Source: Isoetes taiwanensis (lineage: Eukaryota > Streptophyta > Lycopodiopsida > Isoetales > Isoetaceae). From it: 64,000 nucleotides of DNA. Positions 9,386 through 20,899 of this stretch are shown in pieces. The notes beneath the pieces are model-generated. The model had not been told where the DNA came from. It searched no databases and saw only the letters and a list, made by a program, of their open reading frames with translations. The translations under genes were made by a program, and so were the position numbers. How positions within the stretch are numbered: position 1 is the first letter of the stretch; each line of letters begins with the position of its first letter. The stretch lies in assembly GCA_021234155.1 (NCBI GenBank), contig JAJEKV010000030.1:6695890-6759889 (forward strand), read 5' to 3'.

Positions 9386-10893
9386 ATGGCACCATCAAAC
9401 TTTGTTAGATGGTACAACGACTCCAATCACATCCGTGAATTTCCTGCTGAACAAGCCTTTCATGTCTTTGATCATCTCTTTGATCTCCATGCCACCCTAA
9501 CTAAACTCCTTACTACACCCACATAATCTGGCAATATGATCAAGACATTCTACCCGGGAGGTTAGCTTGCCACCTAGGGGGGAATGGGTCTCTTAGACAC
9601 CCTTGCCCAAGCCATAGGTGGGGATCCAGGGCAAGAGTAGATTGTGGGATAGAACCGAAACATGCCGCACTACATGACCTCAGAAGCATCATAGGCATAG
9701 GTACGCCTCAAACCCAGGCAGCTTTTAGCCTTGTTCATGCAAAGATGCAGCAACCAACCAACCAGCGAGCCGTCATTCAACCCTTGGATTTAGCCCCCCC
9801 ACACCTCAAGGCAGCAGATAGGTATCCACGAGATCGAAACGGGCGAATACGAATACCATGGCTCCACATCGAAAACACCTAGGCTGCAGATTGAGCAGAC
9901 TATGAGGAGGAAGAGGAAGAGAACCCAAGCCGGGAGATAAGCGAGGCAAGAAGGATGGAGAGGCGCCTAGCTCAGCAGCCAGGGAGGTGCTAAGGCGAGA
10001 CCGAGCCACCAATAGGTATCACGCCCCTCACCCCAAAGATCATCGACGGTGAAGAGTATATATTCGCCACCGACGCCCTTAACCTCCCCCTATTGCCAAG
10101 AGGAGAACCTCGTGATAGACGAGCTCCTAGGCCTAATTGCATAGGAACAGGGTAGCTTAACTTCATCGACTATTCCTACCAGAGATCCCAAGGGAGGTAG
10201 CCGAAGACACACTCCTATGCGGGGAAACCATGTCGGATATCCAAGCATACCAACAGATAAGGCAGATGTTTCAACAATAGCAACCCGACATTCCGCAGGA
10301 GGAATTCCGTGAGATCCGCAGCGTTGTACAAGCCGGAAGACGCCCAAGCTCGAGCCGACCAGTCCGCCCCGTGAGCATGCGCGAGGCATCTAGCAAAGAT
10401 TAACTGGAAAACGCAAAGAACAATGTGGAGGGACCACCAAGATCTTACAAAGAATAGATATCTTCGGGTCGAGGCACCGGCAGAAAGGCACGGAGCCACG
10501 GGGCCACATAGGGTAAATCACTAAGGTACTATCTTCCGCCCCCTCACCAAGGACGACGATGATAGTCTTTCACAAGGAGTTCAGCCCAAGGGGTGAAGAA
10601 TCGCTGGCCCCTTATAGCACTTACAGGTTTGGGCAAAGACGCCAAGATAGATGTCCTGAATGGACCATGTTATACTCTTTAAGAGAGCAGTAGCCCTTCA
10701 CGGCCTCGACTTCGCAAGGGGCCACCTCAGAGATGCGCACTTGTCAGTGGTAGCGGCAACTGCACCAGAATTACCAGCACCACAGGTGGCAAGAGCATTA
10801 GAGGGAGGATCGGCGGCCAGAATACTGCAGAACATGGGCAAGGGCACAACATTCAAGAAAATCAAGAACTTCTTCAAGCGACATCACGGATAG
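9386..10893 (+). pseudogene. ORF2 of element A, unknown function (frameshifted)
   Basis: ATG in the context CTCAATGGC, beginning MAPSNFVRWYNDSNHIREF, open to 9526 and then continuing in other frames to a clear stop after FKKIKNFFKRHHG at 10893. Recognisable blocks shared with element B in the same order are an acidic Glu-rich hinge (about 9895-9930), PKIIDGEEYIFATDA (about 10034) and LFKRAVALHGLDFARGH (about 10674). No catalytic motif or zinc finger is seen, and it is not gag, which follows separately. It has its own upstream TATA and downstream AATAAA, so it may be a separate transcript. I do not recognise the family. Confidence 0.5.
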
Positions 10894-11009
10894 AAGATTT
10901 GTTTGTTAAGTTAATTAAAGTACATTGTAACTCTTCTTAAGTATTATTATGTAGTTCATTAAGTGTACCCCTATACGCTAATTAAATATTACCATGATTT
11001 TGACTTGTA

Positions 11010-11015
11010 AATAAA
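11010..11015 (+). terminator. Candidate poly(A) signal after ORF2, element A
   Basis: AATAAA in TTGTAAATAAAGCTTT, 117 bp past the ORF2 stop, in an AT-rich stretch. Element B has TGTGTAAATAAAGTGTT after its H3-like ORF. Confidence 0.45.
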
Positions 11016-11115
11016 GCTTTCATATTATTTCTTTTGTACCTAACAACAATTTAATTGTAAACAAAAATGATCATTGCCTAACTTAATAACATGTATTAAT
11101 GATCAATCCTTGCAG

Positions 11116-12420
11116 CAAGGAACTCAAGTGCAGGATCTCAAGATCAGCACCGACCACGCAATTGGGTACCAAGGAATCTATTTTAAGGTGGAACAAGAGG
11201 ATGTTGAGCAAGGATATGTCACCGTGAGGCAAATCAACGCAAGGTTGGTGCGTATGAGGAATCGATGCAACACCTCATCAACTGGGCGACACCTCTCATG
11301 AATGCACAGGAAGATGGTCACCCACCTCCACCTTGTTTTCCGGGTGGTGACGAAGTCCCTCAGCAGGAAGGGGAGGGCAACTAGGGGAACGCCAGGGATA
11401 GAAGAAGGAAGAGGAGAACCAGGAGCCCATCATCATCTAGCTCCAAATCATCGGATAGTTCTTCCAAAGGAGGACAGCTCTAGTCTCGACAAAGACTCGC
11501 ACACCTAAGGCAAGGAAAAGGGCAAGAAAGACAGATGATTACCAAAAAAGGTGGATAGTGCTATGAGCAATGTGTGGAAGACAAGGAAGCCGGGCCACCG
11601 TGGAAAGACAGATCGTGCATGGAAGCTGAAGCATGGCTTGATGAAATGGAAGAATTTGGTAACTCTTACGGTATGAAAGACAAGGATATAGGGAAAGTTG
11701 CTACAGCTAACCTTATTGGACCGGCAAGGATCTGGTGGAAGGGATATGCTAAGTCTAACAAGCTGAAGAGGAACAATTGCAGATTTAAGACTTTTAGCAA
11801 GGCTTTCCGTAAGCACTATGTACCAAGGTCCCATACTAGTAGACATCCAAAGAGTTTTACAAAGTTGAATCGGTAGCTTATCGCTGGCTAAGTATACCAA
11901 GAATTTATGAGGCTCAGCCGAATGTTCCCCGAATCTCGTGAGAGGCAAGCCGTGGATACTTACATTGAGGGGTTGAACAAAGAATATCAAGAGGCTTGTT
12001 AGAGCAATCAACCCGGTCACAAGCAGTCAAGATAAAGCTATAAGTTTGGAGGAGGCACCAAAGAACTCCAGCAGAGAAGCAAATAACCTTCGTGGGTAAG
12101 AGTTCAGGGCAAAGATCGTGGACAATATCGGTAAGCAATCAGCAGCCTACACCATCGTGAGTCAGCAGCAAAGGTAAGGGTCGAGCAAAGCTTTTGGGGA
12201 CCGTAAAGCCACGTAACGCATCGGGGGCAGCCTTTAAGCCGCCTCCTAGACACCGGGCCAAGGAAAAGAGACAGAATGCATTGAGAAGAAGTTATGCTTC
12301 AGTGTGCTTCCAGCCAGTAGCACCGACACATGATTGCCCATTCGCCATGCAAATCAGCTTTGGCGTAACTCTTGGATTGGGACTCCCCAACGTTTTTAAC
12401 GAGGACGATGACCAGCCAGG
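11116..12420 (+). pseudogene. gag of element A (frameshifted)
   Basis: The region begins after a splice-acceptor-like ccttgcag at 11108-11115. It contains the retrotransposon gag core: EAWLDEMEEFGNSYGMKDKD, IGPARIWWKGYAKSNKLKR and FSKAFRKHYVP at 11574-11876, then EFMRLSRMF and VDTYIEGLNKEYQ in another frame. A broken zinc-knuckle-like block (CFQP..PTHDCPF) lies at 12308-12345. Gag forms the particle core and binds the element RNA. Element B has the same core (NAYGMKDKD, EFMRLRSEQ, SYIEGSNEEIRKLV). At least three frame breaks are visible. Confidence 0.75.
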
Positions 12421-12439
12421 AGGGCCAATGACTTCATAG

Positions 12440-12844
12440 ATGGTGAGTGTCACATATGTGCAAACATTGAGTCGGATGATATAGAGAATCACGACCGGCC
12501 ATTGCACCGATGGGATCATAGATAGTAAGCCATATGTAGTCCCTCATAGATACGTAGCTCTCATAATTTTGCATCTCCTAGATTGGCTGCTCTAATGAAG
12601 AACAAGGTATTGAAGTCTAAGCCAAGGCCAAGAGCTATGGCAAATGGCCATTCGACACACTAAGGGGAGGAGGATCACCTTTGACATAGACCTTAGTGGG
12701 GCTAAGTGGCCGATGGGAGCAGAAGTCATGGATATTGGAAGGTATGATCTTATTGTGGGAATGGAATTCTTGAAGCCAGCTAAAGCAGTAATTGATTGTG
12801 ACCGGAACGAAGTCACCATGACGGCACCGACGGCAACAAGTTGA
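12440..12844 (+). pseudogene. Protease region of element A
   Basis: The C-terminal half of a retropepsin is readable at 12644-12844: a beta-rich stretch, then RYDLIVGMEFLKPAKAVID, matching the gypsy 'YDvILGMDWL' block. The expected catalytic DSG lies near 12510-12530 but is obscured by frame breaks. In element B the equivalent segment shows an intact DSGSSHNF. The protease would cut the gag-pol polyprotein. Confidence 0.65.
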
Positions 12845-12889
12845 TAGTCAAAGGTAAGAAGCTAGATTCTCCCATGCAAAGGTATTTCT

Positions 12890-14355
12890 TTGAAGCAGCT
12901 AAGGAAGAGCATAGAAAGGAATAAGGTGGATTACATCTTGAGGTTGGAATCAGTTGGGCCAGGCAAGCAGGAGGGAAGTGACCCAAAGGGGGATCAGTTG
13001 CCCAGCCAGATAGCAAGGCTTATTTCAGAGTTCAAGGATGTATTCCCGATGAAATCCGGCAAATGCCACCCTATAGGGGTGTAGAATGTGAGATCACATT
13101 GGCTCCGCATGCAAGCCTACCAAAGAAGGCACCATATAGAATGAGCACCCCTGCATTGATTGAGCTCAAGAAGCAGCTTCAAGAATTGCTAGACCTTGAT
13201 TCATAAGGGCAAGTGTGTCCCCTTTGAGCACCTATACTCTTCGTCAGAAAGAAGAAAGACGGGAGCTTAAGAATGTGTGATAGACTATCGCCACCAATAA
13301 GCGCATTTATAAAGAATAAGTATGCATTGCCGAGGGCAGATGACCTAATGGATCAGCTACAAGGAGCAAAGGTATTCTCTAAGATTGATTTGAGATCGGG
13401 ATACCATCGATAAGAATAAAAGAAGAGGACATCCATAAGACCGCCGTAACGCCAGCATGGTCATTTTGAGTTTACAAGAATGCCCTTTGATTGTCGAACG
13501 CCCCCAACGCTTATGCGCCTCATGAACGACGCCTTCGAGAGACTTCTTGGATGAGTTTGTTATTGTCTTCTTCGACGACATCCTAATCTACAAAGAAGTC
13601 CCTTGAAGAGCATTGTCAAGACCTCGTGAAAGTGTTGGAGAAGTTGAGACGCCATCGGTTGTATGGGAAGCTCTCCAAGTGCCACTTTGCAACAGGTCGG
13701 GTGGAGTACTTGGGGCATGTAGTAACATCCGAGGGAATCTCCACAGATCCATCTAAGATTGAGGCAATAGTTGATTGGCCAGCTCCAAGGAATGTGGCGT
13801 AAGTAAGAAGCTTTCGGGTTGGCGGGATACTACGTAAAGTTCGTGGAAGGACTTTGCTAAGTGGGCGCCCCTCCGCCGGACCTCACTAAGGCCAAGAAGA
13901 TTAAGGATTGGGCTAGCCATTGGTTAGAGAAAGTCCAAGCTTCTTTGAGAAGCTTAAAGAGGCCTTTAACAACAAAGACCAAAGCTTGTTCTCCGGATCC
14001 GAAAGTAAGGATAAGTTGGTAGCAAATGATGCAAGCAAGATAGCAAATAAAAGGTCTTGATGCAAGAAGGAAGGGTAGTCGCCACGACTGAAGAAGATGA
14101 ACGACGCCGAGCAACGCTTACCCAACCCATGATCGAGCTGCTAGCCATTGTCGAGCATTGAGGATATGGAGGCATTATTTGGCCGGGAAGGAAGTTTCAG
14201 CTTAGATACCCATCACCGTGAGCCTTCAAGATCTTTTTCACCCAGCCACTCCCTCAACTTAAGGCAAAGGAGGTGGATGGAATTCCTTGAGGAGTATGAT
14301 TTTGATATTATATATAAGCCCGGTAAGCTTAATGTTGTAGCAGATGCCCTCTAGG
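12890..14355 (+). pseudogene. Reverse transcriptase and RNase H of element A (frameshifted)
   Basis: Motifs appear in the right order across changing frames: [72 protein letters not shown] (motif A, catalytic Asp); FEFTRMPF; FVIVFFDDILIY at about 13554-13589 (motif C, FFDD intact); a degraded RNase H DAS block around 14030; and [17 protein letters not shown] at the RNase H end. The enzyme copies element RNA into DNA and degrades the RNA strand. At least six frameshifts or stops break it as written. Confidence 0.8.
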
Positions 14356-14407
14356 AGGCCATTTCGCACAAGGACGATTGTAATGCGATTTCCACTCTTT
14401 TTCGAAA

Positions 14408-15914
14408 GTGAGTTTGGCAAGAAGATTGAGGAGTCCTTGCCAACCCGATGTGGACTTCAAGGAGGTGTGGGAAAGCCTCTCCAAGGAAGCCGTAATGATA
14501 AAGGAGCGGGAAGCCTTCAAGCATTTTAAGAAGGAAGGCAACCTGTTGTACCACAAGCATAAGTTGTGTGTGCCCGAATCATCAGGGGTAAGGAAGCTAA
14601 TTCTTCATGATACACATAACAGCCCAATAGCGGGGCATGCTGGCTTCATGAAGACCTATTTCAAGATTCAAGTAGTTACTTCGCCCAGAATGAAGAGGCG
14701 ATAGCTGCATATATTCGGGATTGCCGCTATGTCGCTGTACCAAATGCGGAGCAACTTCGGATTCCGGGTGCTTTAGAGCCATTGGGGGTGCCAAATGCAA
14801 AGTGGGAGGTCATAAGCATGGATTTCATCACAGGACTCCCTAGAACTTTTCGAGGCAAGGATGCATTGATGGTTGTCGTAGATAAGTTATCTAAGATGGC
14901 ACATTTCGCGGCCTTGCAAGACGACACGCATTAACCGCATTAGACACTGCCAAGTTATTTGTAAGGGAGATTTTTAGACTCCATGGCATGCCTCGGGAGA
15001 TAATATCTGATAGGGATTCTAAGTTCATGAGTGCCTTTTGGCAGGATCTCTTCAGCACCATCCAGACGAAGCTCTCCATGAGTACGGCGTATCATCCCCA
15101 AACAGATGGCCAGACGGAAAGGACCAATCGGATCATTGAAGACATGCTTCGAAGCTATGTGTGGAACAAGCAGTCCAAGTGGGATGAGTACATTCACTTG
15201 GTGGAATTCGCCTACAACAGTGCCAAGCAGGAGTCATCGCAGATGTCTCCTTTCATGATAAATTACGGGTACCAGTGCTTAACCCCGGATACCTGGCACA
15301 ATCCTGTGTCCAAGGTGGAAGTGTCCCAGCAGATGTTAGGGGATATGCAGCAGCTAGTAGAGGAAGTAAGGGGTTATTTATTGGCAGCAAGAAGTCGGCA
15401 GAAGAGTGTAGCCGACAAGCACAGAACCGTAAGGGAGTTTAAGGTGGGCGATACCGTTTGGTTGAAGATCAAGGTGAAGCAAGCCAAGCTGCGGATTGGG
15501 AGCTGCAAGAAGCTCGCCCCTAGGTGGGCTGGCCCGTTCATGATTTTGGAGAGAGTGGGCTCTCAAGCCTACAAGTTGGATCTTCCAGCCCATCTTAAGG
15601 TCCACAAGGTCTTCCACGTAAGTTTATTAAAGAGGCACAATCCTAACCCTGAGGAGGTTTTGGATACTCCAACCTTGTTGGAAATGACGGAAGAGCAAGT
15701 AGAAATAGTGCCTGAGTTACTTCTTGATAAGTCATTCAAGAAGACTAGGAGGTCTCAATTCCTCCAATATTTGGTTAAGTGGAAGCACTTACCCGTGGAA
15801 GATGCGACATGGGTATTGAAGCAAGAATTGGAGAAGCAATACCCAGAGTTTATGAAGGAGTTTGATGGGCGAAGTCGCCTCCGACTTGGTCGACCCCGAC
15901 TTGCCGTGGGTTAG
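14408..15914 (+). CDS. Integrase with C-terminal chromodomain, element A
   Basis: The zinc-binding N-terminus is partial ([14 protein letters not shown]) and the first catalytic Asp lies in [11 protein letters not shown] near 14815. The frame then breaks near 14930. From 14988 it is open for 308 codons, with ISDRDSKF (catalytic Asp8), 35 residues, then TDGQTERTN (catalytic Glu44), a GPF-like domain ([19 protein letters not shown]), and a chromodomain at about residues 240-290 ([19 protein letters not shown]). Integrase inserts the element DNA. Chromodomains of chromoviruses bind methylated histone H3 tails and steer insertion to heterochromatin. The 14988 ATG is only the first Met after the break, not the natural start. 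Confidence 0.88.
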
Positions 15915-16768
15915 CTAGTATGTCGTTAGTTAGCTTTGAGCCCGGCGCATGCATTCCAGCTTAGGAGGGTGCATGTGCCGAACCTTGGATCGTGTGTGTG
16001 CGATGATGGGATACGCCTATAGGGCATTCTTCTAGGCCACACGCACTAAGAGGTGCGCATGACCATTAGGGTCATGTGAGTGAGGAATGAGGCATGGTGG
16101 GCGATGATGGGACATCGATCGGATGATCTCTATGCCACGATCGCGGTACGCACACCCGGGCCGTAGGAGGGTCATGGTGAGGCTTAAGTGATCATGCGCG
16201 CGATGATGGGATCGTGAGACGCCCCTAGCTCAAACCCTAGGGGCATGATGCATCAGGGGTACTCGATCCGGGTGGATCGTGTACAAGGTAGCACTCGATC
16301 ATGGGCAATGATGGGAGCATCTTAAATGATCCCTAAGCTCAAATCCGAAAGGGCCATGATCTTGGGCAAGGTAGTAGGACAACCTTGAGCCAGTAGTTCG
16401 GCTCAAGGAGGTAAGGGGGGTGGTCCCCTAAAACCACAAATTATTAACTAAACTAACGTAATGTGCTCCTTTGCGGCAAGTGTAGAAGGAGGACTTCAAC
16501 GAGGCCGCTGCTACGGGAAGATACGGGGAGCCATAATTAGATTATGAACCCTAATAACTCTTATAATAGTAGTTTGAATTATTATAAGAAATAACGGTGT
16601 TAAGGCTATATAATTTTGTATAAGTACAAATATAGCCTAAAATTTTGACTTGAACTAATAAAACTTGATTGCTAAACTAAACTAAAGATTATGACATGTT
16701 GTTGATATGTTGCGCATAAGGTAGGTTCGCGTCACCTTTAGCGCAATGCCGAGGACAAAGATTGTCCT
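15915..16768 (+). repeat. 3' noncoding region of element A with about 100-bp periodic repeat
   Basis: A core cgatgatggg (last copy caatgatggg) recurs at 16001, 16102, 16201 and 16306, i.e. at spacings of 101, 99 and 105 bp. It is embedded in diverged units with tcatg- and gatc-rich sequence. No open frame of note. The rest (16410-16768) is AT-rich leader to the polypurine tract. Confidence 0.75.
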
Positions 16769-16777
16769 AAGGGAGAA
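16769..16777 (+). promoter_or_regulatory. Polypurine tract, element A
   Basis: AAGGGAGAA directly before the 3' LTR. It is the expected plus-strand primer for reverse transcription. Confidence 0.85.
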
Positions 16778-18424
16778 TGTGACGGTCCAAGGGAATATAC
16801 GCCATAAATACGTATATTCCTGGATCCGTCACCATACAAGTCTATCTTTATAGCCTTGTATACCATTGTTTGTGGCACTAGGGGGCATGGCTAAGTTATT
16901 CTCATAACTTAGCCAACCATAGGTTAAGCCATTAGCCACGTGGCCTTAACCTATTGGGGCACCGCCACACAGGACTCACCCGATTGGTGCCACGTGGCAT
17001 CCTAGGTGGACCTAACTTATATAGGCATAAACCCTAACCCTAGGCCTCTTTCCAGCCCTAGCACCCGTGAGACTCACCTACTTGTTCGAAACCCCGCTTT
17101 CAACATCGCTCGTTAATGGCATAGGGTGGTGCAAAGAGCCCCAAAGCAGGTAGACCCGCTTCTTGGAGTAGGAACAAAGCTTGTGTGAGTCAAGACCATG
17201 GAGGCGGATCCGGAGGGAGAGCATCAGGAGCAGGTATGTAGGATAGTAGTTGTGATAGCTCATCTGGGATTAGCATTCCAAGATGTGCCAGTATTTTGTA
17301 TCTAGAGTAGAGCCATCCTAGAACCCATATTCAACATCTTGAACCCTAATCAAGGAACCCTAACTATTAGTTAGTTGTATGATTAGGTTAAGATGTTCTT
17401 CTTTACGATTATTCTCATGATGTGATGATTATGTGATGTTGGTTGATCATGTTTGCTCCTCTTGTATTGGGAAGGGGGGTAGAGACCTAGGGCCATATGT
17501 AGTATGTTCCTAGAATAGATCCCTTAGTTCCTATTAGTTGCGGCCTGTGCATAGGAGCCCACCAGGCTATCGAGGCTATGATATGACTCAGCACCACACA
17601 ACGGGGCTAGAGGGAATGTGGAGGGAGGATCCCCGCCGAAAGGGGGCCGGGGGATCCCATAGCGGGCTAGGCTTATGGTCGGTCACTTGTGGGGCGAGGC
17701 ATGGGTCCGACACCTCCCCGGGCAATGGTGTTGCCCGCCTCTCGAGAGCTGCAAGTGTTGGCTTGGCTCTCGCTTTGGGGGTTCAGGTCGGGTAATGCGA
17801 ATGTCGTCGCCATCGTTCTCTAGCCGCCCACGGCACCACTAGACCCTGGGAAGGGGAGATGCAACCCTTCCTGCCTCATCGGACCGGGGAGATGCAACCT
17901 GGAGCAGTCCCGATGGGTGATGCCATGGGATTGCGTATCCGGAAGGCTAGAGTCATGCCAGAGCCTGATTTAGCCCATCTGCAAAGTATGCACAGGAGGG
18001 GCGGATGGAGTGGTCAACCCTAGCCATTGTTCTAAGCCAGCCCTCGCCATTGCCATGACTCGGTCTGCCCTTCTATCTTGAGGCCTAGCCGGTCAGTCAT
18101 CCTCCTTATGAGTCTGAGCCGGGGTAGGAGCTCTCCTGTTTTATGGTTTGTGATTATCATCTTTGCATTGGTATATGTGAGGTGCACTACCCTTTGAGGT
18201 AGTATTTGTATATGTTTTATTGCTAGTTCTGACGTGTTATCGCTTCCGCTGTTATAGGAGCCCATAGGGGAAGGGCGCAAGACACCTTTCAGTGTTCCCT
18301 CCCCGCACTAAGGGTCACCTCGAGTCGTGGGGGTAGACGAAAGGGCCCGCGCGGTTGTAGAGCCGGATGGGGATTTCTGCCGAGTGTACGGCTGGGCGCC
18401 GTATGTTTAGCAGGGAGCGTCACA
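16778..18424 (+). repeat. 3' LTR of element A
   Basis: 1647 bp, TGTGACGG to CACA, followed by the TGGAT duplication. Differences from the 5' LTR are mostly short insertions or deletions plus a few replaced patches (for example cgacacagccaat against cgattggtgccac), while long stretches are identical. Confidence 0.95.
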
Positions 18425-18429
18425 TGGAT
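18425..18429 (+). repeat. Target-site duplication of element A, right copy (TGGAT)
   Basis: Matches 5364-5368 exactly. Confidence 0.95.
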
Positions 18430-18631
18430 GAAGGCTGCTCAAGCTCGACACAGGCGCAGACGAGGGCCATGAAACAGCTGGAGGAACAGATCGAGAATAA
18501 CAGAACCCGGATTGCGGGATTGACAGCAGAGATACATCCTCAAAGATCCCATGTGCTCAAAAGACATTGGTTAGTGGAAAGGCAACGGGTTACGACATGG
18601 AGACCGCATGCTTGGCAGTTAGAAGACGGGC

Positions 18632-19513
18632 TTGGCCCACTTTGAGAGACAACAGGATAAGGGGGCCTTGCCGACTTGGCGAAGCTTCAGCGTGGATTCC
18701 CTCCTCACCACCGCGGAGAACTATGGCATCACAAAGCGTGGTGTTGAGGATACAGTGGCAACTATTTCCCGCCTCAAGTCGGAAGCTGAGGGGTATGCCA
18801 CCGTGATACGGAACGTCCGAGCCATCGTCGAAGCCAACCAGGCAGAGCTAAGAACCCTGCAGAGTAGGGCTGAGACACAAGATCAGGAGATCCAGGAGCT
18901 CAAAGCAACCATTGCCCAGCAAGGCAGCGGCCTCCGTGCTCAGGTCCATGAACACCTGCGGCACTGCACAAATGAGTTGGCCAGGCAGCAGAGATTCCAA
19001 CAGGAGCTAGGCTCCCACTCCAGCGTTAGGGCTGCAACACGGGGACAGCCAAGCGACGCGTCCCACAGCCCCCACGTGTCGCCAAACAGCGCATTGACGC
19101 CGCCACCTCCTCCATCTCGCACACCACACCGCCCTCGCTGTGAGCAGCCCACACACTCCAGCCAACAGGCGTCACCTGCTGGGACAGCTAATGTTGCCCC
19201 TCGACTCAGTGAGCAGCAGGAGCAGGGCCGCCGACGCCATAATGTGGTGGTGCGTGGACTCTCAGAGGAGGCAGGAGAAGATCTCACCAAGCGCATTCAG
19301 GATGAGATCCTATCTCGAATGGCATTCCCGACTGCGGTACACATTGCTAGAGCGAGCCGCCTTGGGGCTCAACGCACAGATCGCCCGCGTGTTGTCACCT
19401 TCACGGTTGGCGGATATGCTGAGTACGGAGGCCATCCCCAAGGCCGAGTAGGCAACCGGCCCGGGACTGGCTACCAGTATGTTGACCGGGATCTCACCCC
19501 GATGCAACAGTGA
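18632..19513 (+). pseudogene. LINE ORF1 protein (RNA-binding chaperone)
   Basis: 293 codons are open here; the first part of ORF1 lies in another frame (5312-5368 plus 18430-18645), so one frameshift separates them. Residues about 40-125 form a coiled coil rich in Ala, Glu and Gln (RTLQSRAETQDQEIQELKAT). A Pro/Ser linker follows, then an RRM-like domain (RRRHNVVVRGLSEEAGEDL, IARASRLGAQ, DRPRVVTFTV) and a C-terminal block ending VDRDLTPMQQ that matches the 'eDLTp.q' end of L1-type ORF1p. ORF1p coats LINE RNA and trimerises through the coiled coil. Confidence 0.75.
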
Positions 19514-19795
19514 GTCCCGGCCGCGCCAGCCCGGCCCCCGTCGTGGATGTCCGGCGAGGGGGGCTGCGGGCCTTGTCCGGGGGCAAGCCACGCATTTTCG
19601 GGCCGGCGCTGGCGAGGTTGCCGAGGGCACGCGTCGCCGCCGCCACTCCGCCGCTATCGCCGCCGCTGGCCCGGCACCCCCTCGCACCTCCTGCTCCGGC
19701 CGCTCCGGATCGCGCTCCGGCATCAATCGCCCCCCGCAACCGGGCAGATCATCGAAGGCCCACATCGAATGCCAACAAATAGGAACTGTGCCTCG

Positions 19796-20714
19796 GATGG
19801 TGTCTTGGAACTGCGGGGCTTCCCTCAAGCGTAAAAGGGCGAGTCTCAACTCTATTGCACGGATATGGATCTCATTTTCCTCATGGAAACATGGGAGCAT
19901 GCAGAGGTACGCATCACTACGAGATCTCCCAGGCTATCCGCATTTCGGTGTTCAATGAGTGCACAAAAGCGAGGGCATGGCGGGGTTGCTGCTACTACCG
20001 CGGTAACCTTTGAGGCACTTTCGGTCTTGTTGCACAAAAAATGGCCAGTACAATCGCTACTTGTGGGTGCGCGTGCAACATGACAGTGGCGACACTCTCC
20101 TCATAGCAGCATGCTACTTTCCACATGCCGAGAGCAACTTCTATAACACTCATTCAGATGTGGATCGATTGGAGCCTTATGTCGATCTATATGATGACAT
20201 ACAGCAGCACAAACAGTTGGGCAGGGTTATGTTGCTTGGCGACTTTAATGCACGCCCTTGTGAGCCGAAAGCGTGTTTCAAAAATTTGAGCCCCCCGCGG
20301 AGAGGATGTCTTGCGCTGAACCCCGCAGAGGTGGCTTGGTCAAGGATATCAGATGACAGCCATATTTCGCGCTATGGCAGGCAGTTGCTGTTGCTGGGTA
20401 GTATCTTTGACCTCGTTATCTGTAATGGGTTGGTGCAATGGCCGTCTTCCAGCGGCTGCACTTGTAGACAGGAGAACCAAGGGGGCGGCTCCAGTGTGGT
20501 GGATTATCTGCTGGTTGAGGAACGGGGTCTGCACCTGGTTACTCATTTTTCCATCGGGACAGACACTCGGGACGAGGAAGTAGACTCCGACCACCGGCCC
20601 CTGTTCATGCATCTCCAGTGGGAAGCTCCCGGAGCACCCTCACCCTCAACACACGGTGCCCCAATTGCGCTGGACTCACGGCCGTCGCGGGGACCTATGC
20701 CCAAATTTGCTTGA
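19796..20714 (+). pseudogene. LINE endonuclease domain (AP type)
   Basis: Starts with VSWNCGASLKRKRASL and, in shifted frames, IFLMETWEH, the N-terminal metal-binding blocks of LINE endonucleases. From 20010 one frame is open for 234 codons with MLLGDFNARP (catalytic Asp/Asn) and VDSDHRPLF (catalytic His). The domain nicks target DNA to prime reverse transcription. It is N-terminally broken by two or three shifts between 19830 and 20010. A 300-bp GC-rich stretch at 19514-19795 links it to ORF1. Confidence 0.8.
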
Positions 20715-20899
20715 GCATGATCCAAGGGACTGCCGCAACTCCCCACACTTCAAGAACAATCTGCTCGGTGACTCACCTGCTTCGGCGGTACTGCAGAAAA
20801 GATGCTTTGGGAGGGGGCGCCCACGGCAAGCCTCGAGGCACCACCACCTTTCCACCTTCCAATGGATGGTTTGATGATGAGTGTCGGGGAGCTCAAACG

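Larger units (their letters stand above)
5369..18424 (+). mobile_element. Ty3/gypsy chromovirus 'element A' carrying a histone H3-like ORF
   Basis: A complete 13.06-kb LTR retrotransposon: LTRs beginning TGTGACGG and ending CACA, perfect 5-bp TGGAT duplication, tRNA-Met primer site at 7006, polypurine tract at 16769-16777. Internal order is H3-like ORF (7580-8646), ORF2 of unknown function (9386-10893), gag (11116-12420), protease, RT, RNase H, and integrase with a C-terminal chromodomain (to 15914). The RT-before-integrase order and the chromodomain place it in the gypsy chromoviruses. Roughly 4 kb of extra sequence lies between PBS and gag. Most ORFs carry several frameshifts, so it is probably not autonomous as written, although integrase is open over 308 codons. 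Confidence 0.95.

Noticed and set aside
9386-10893. ORF2 as a second histone (H4, H2A or H2B)
   Set aside because: No histone-fold motifs such as the H4 alpha-2/alpha-3 blocks could be found in any frame.
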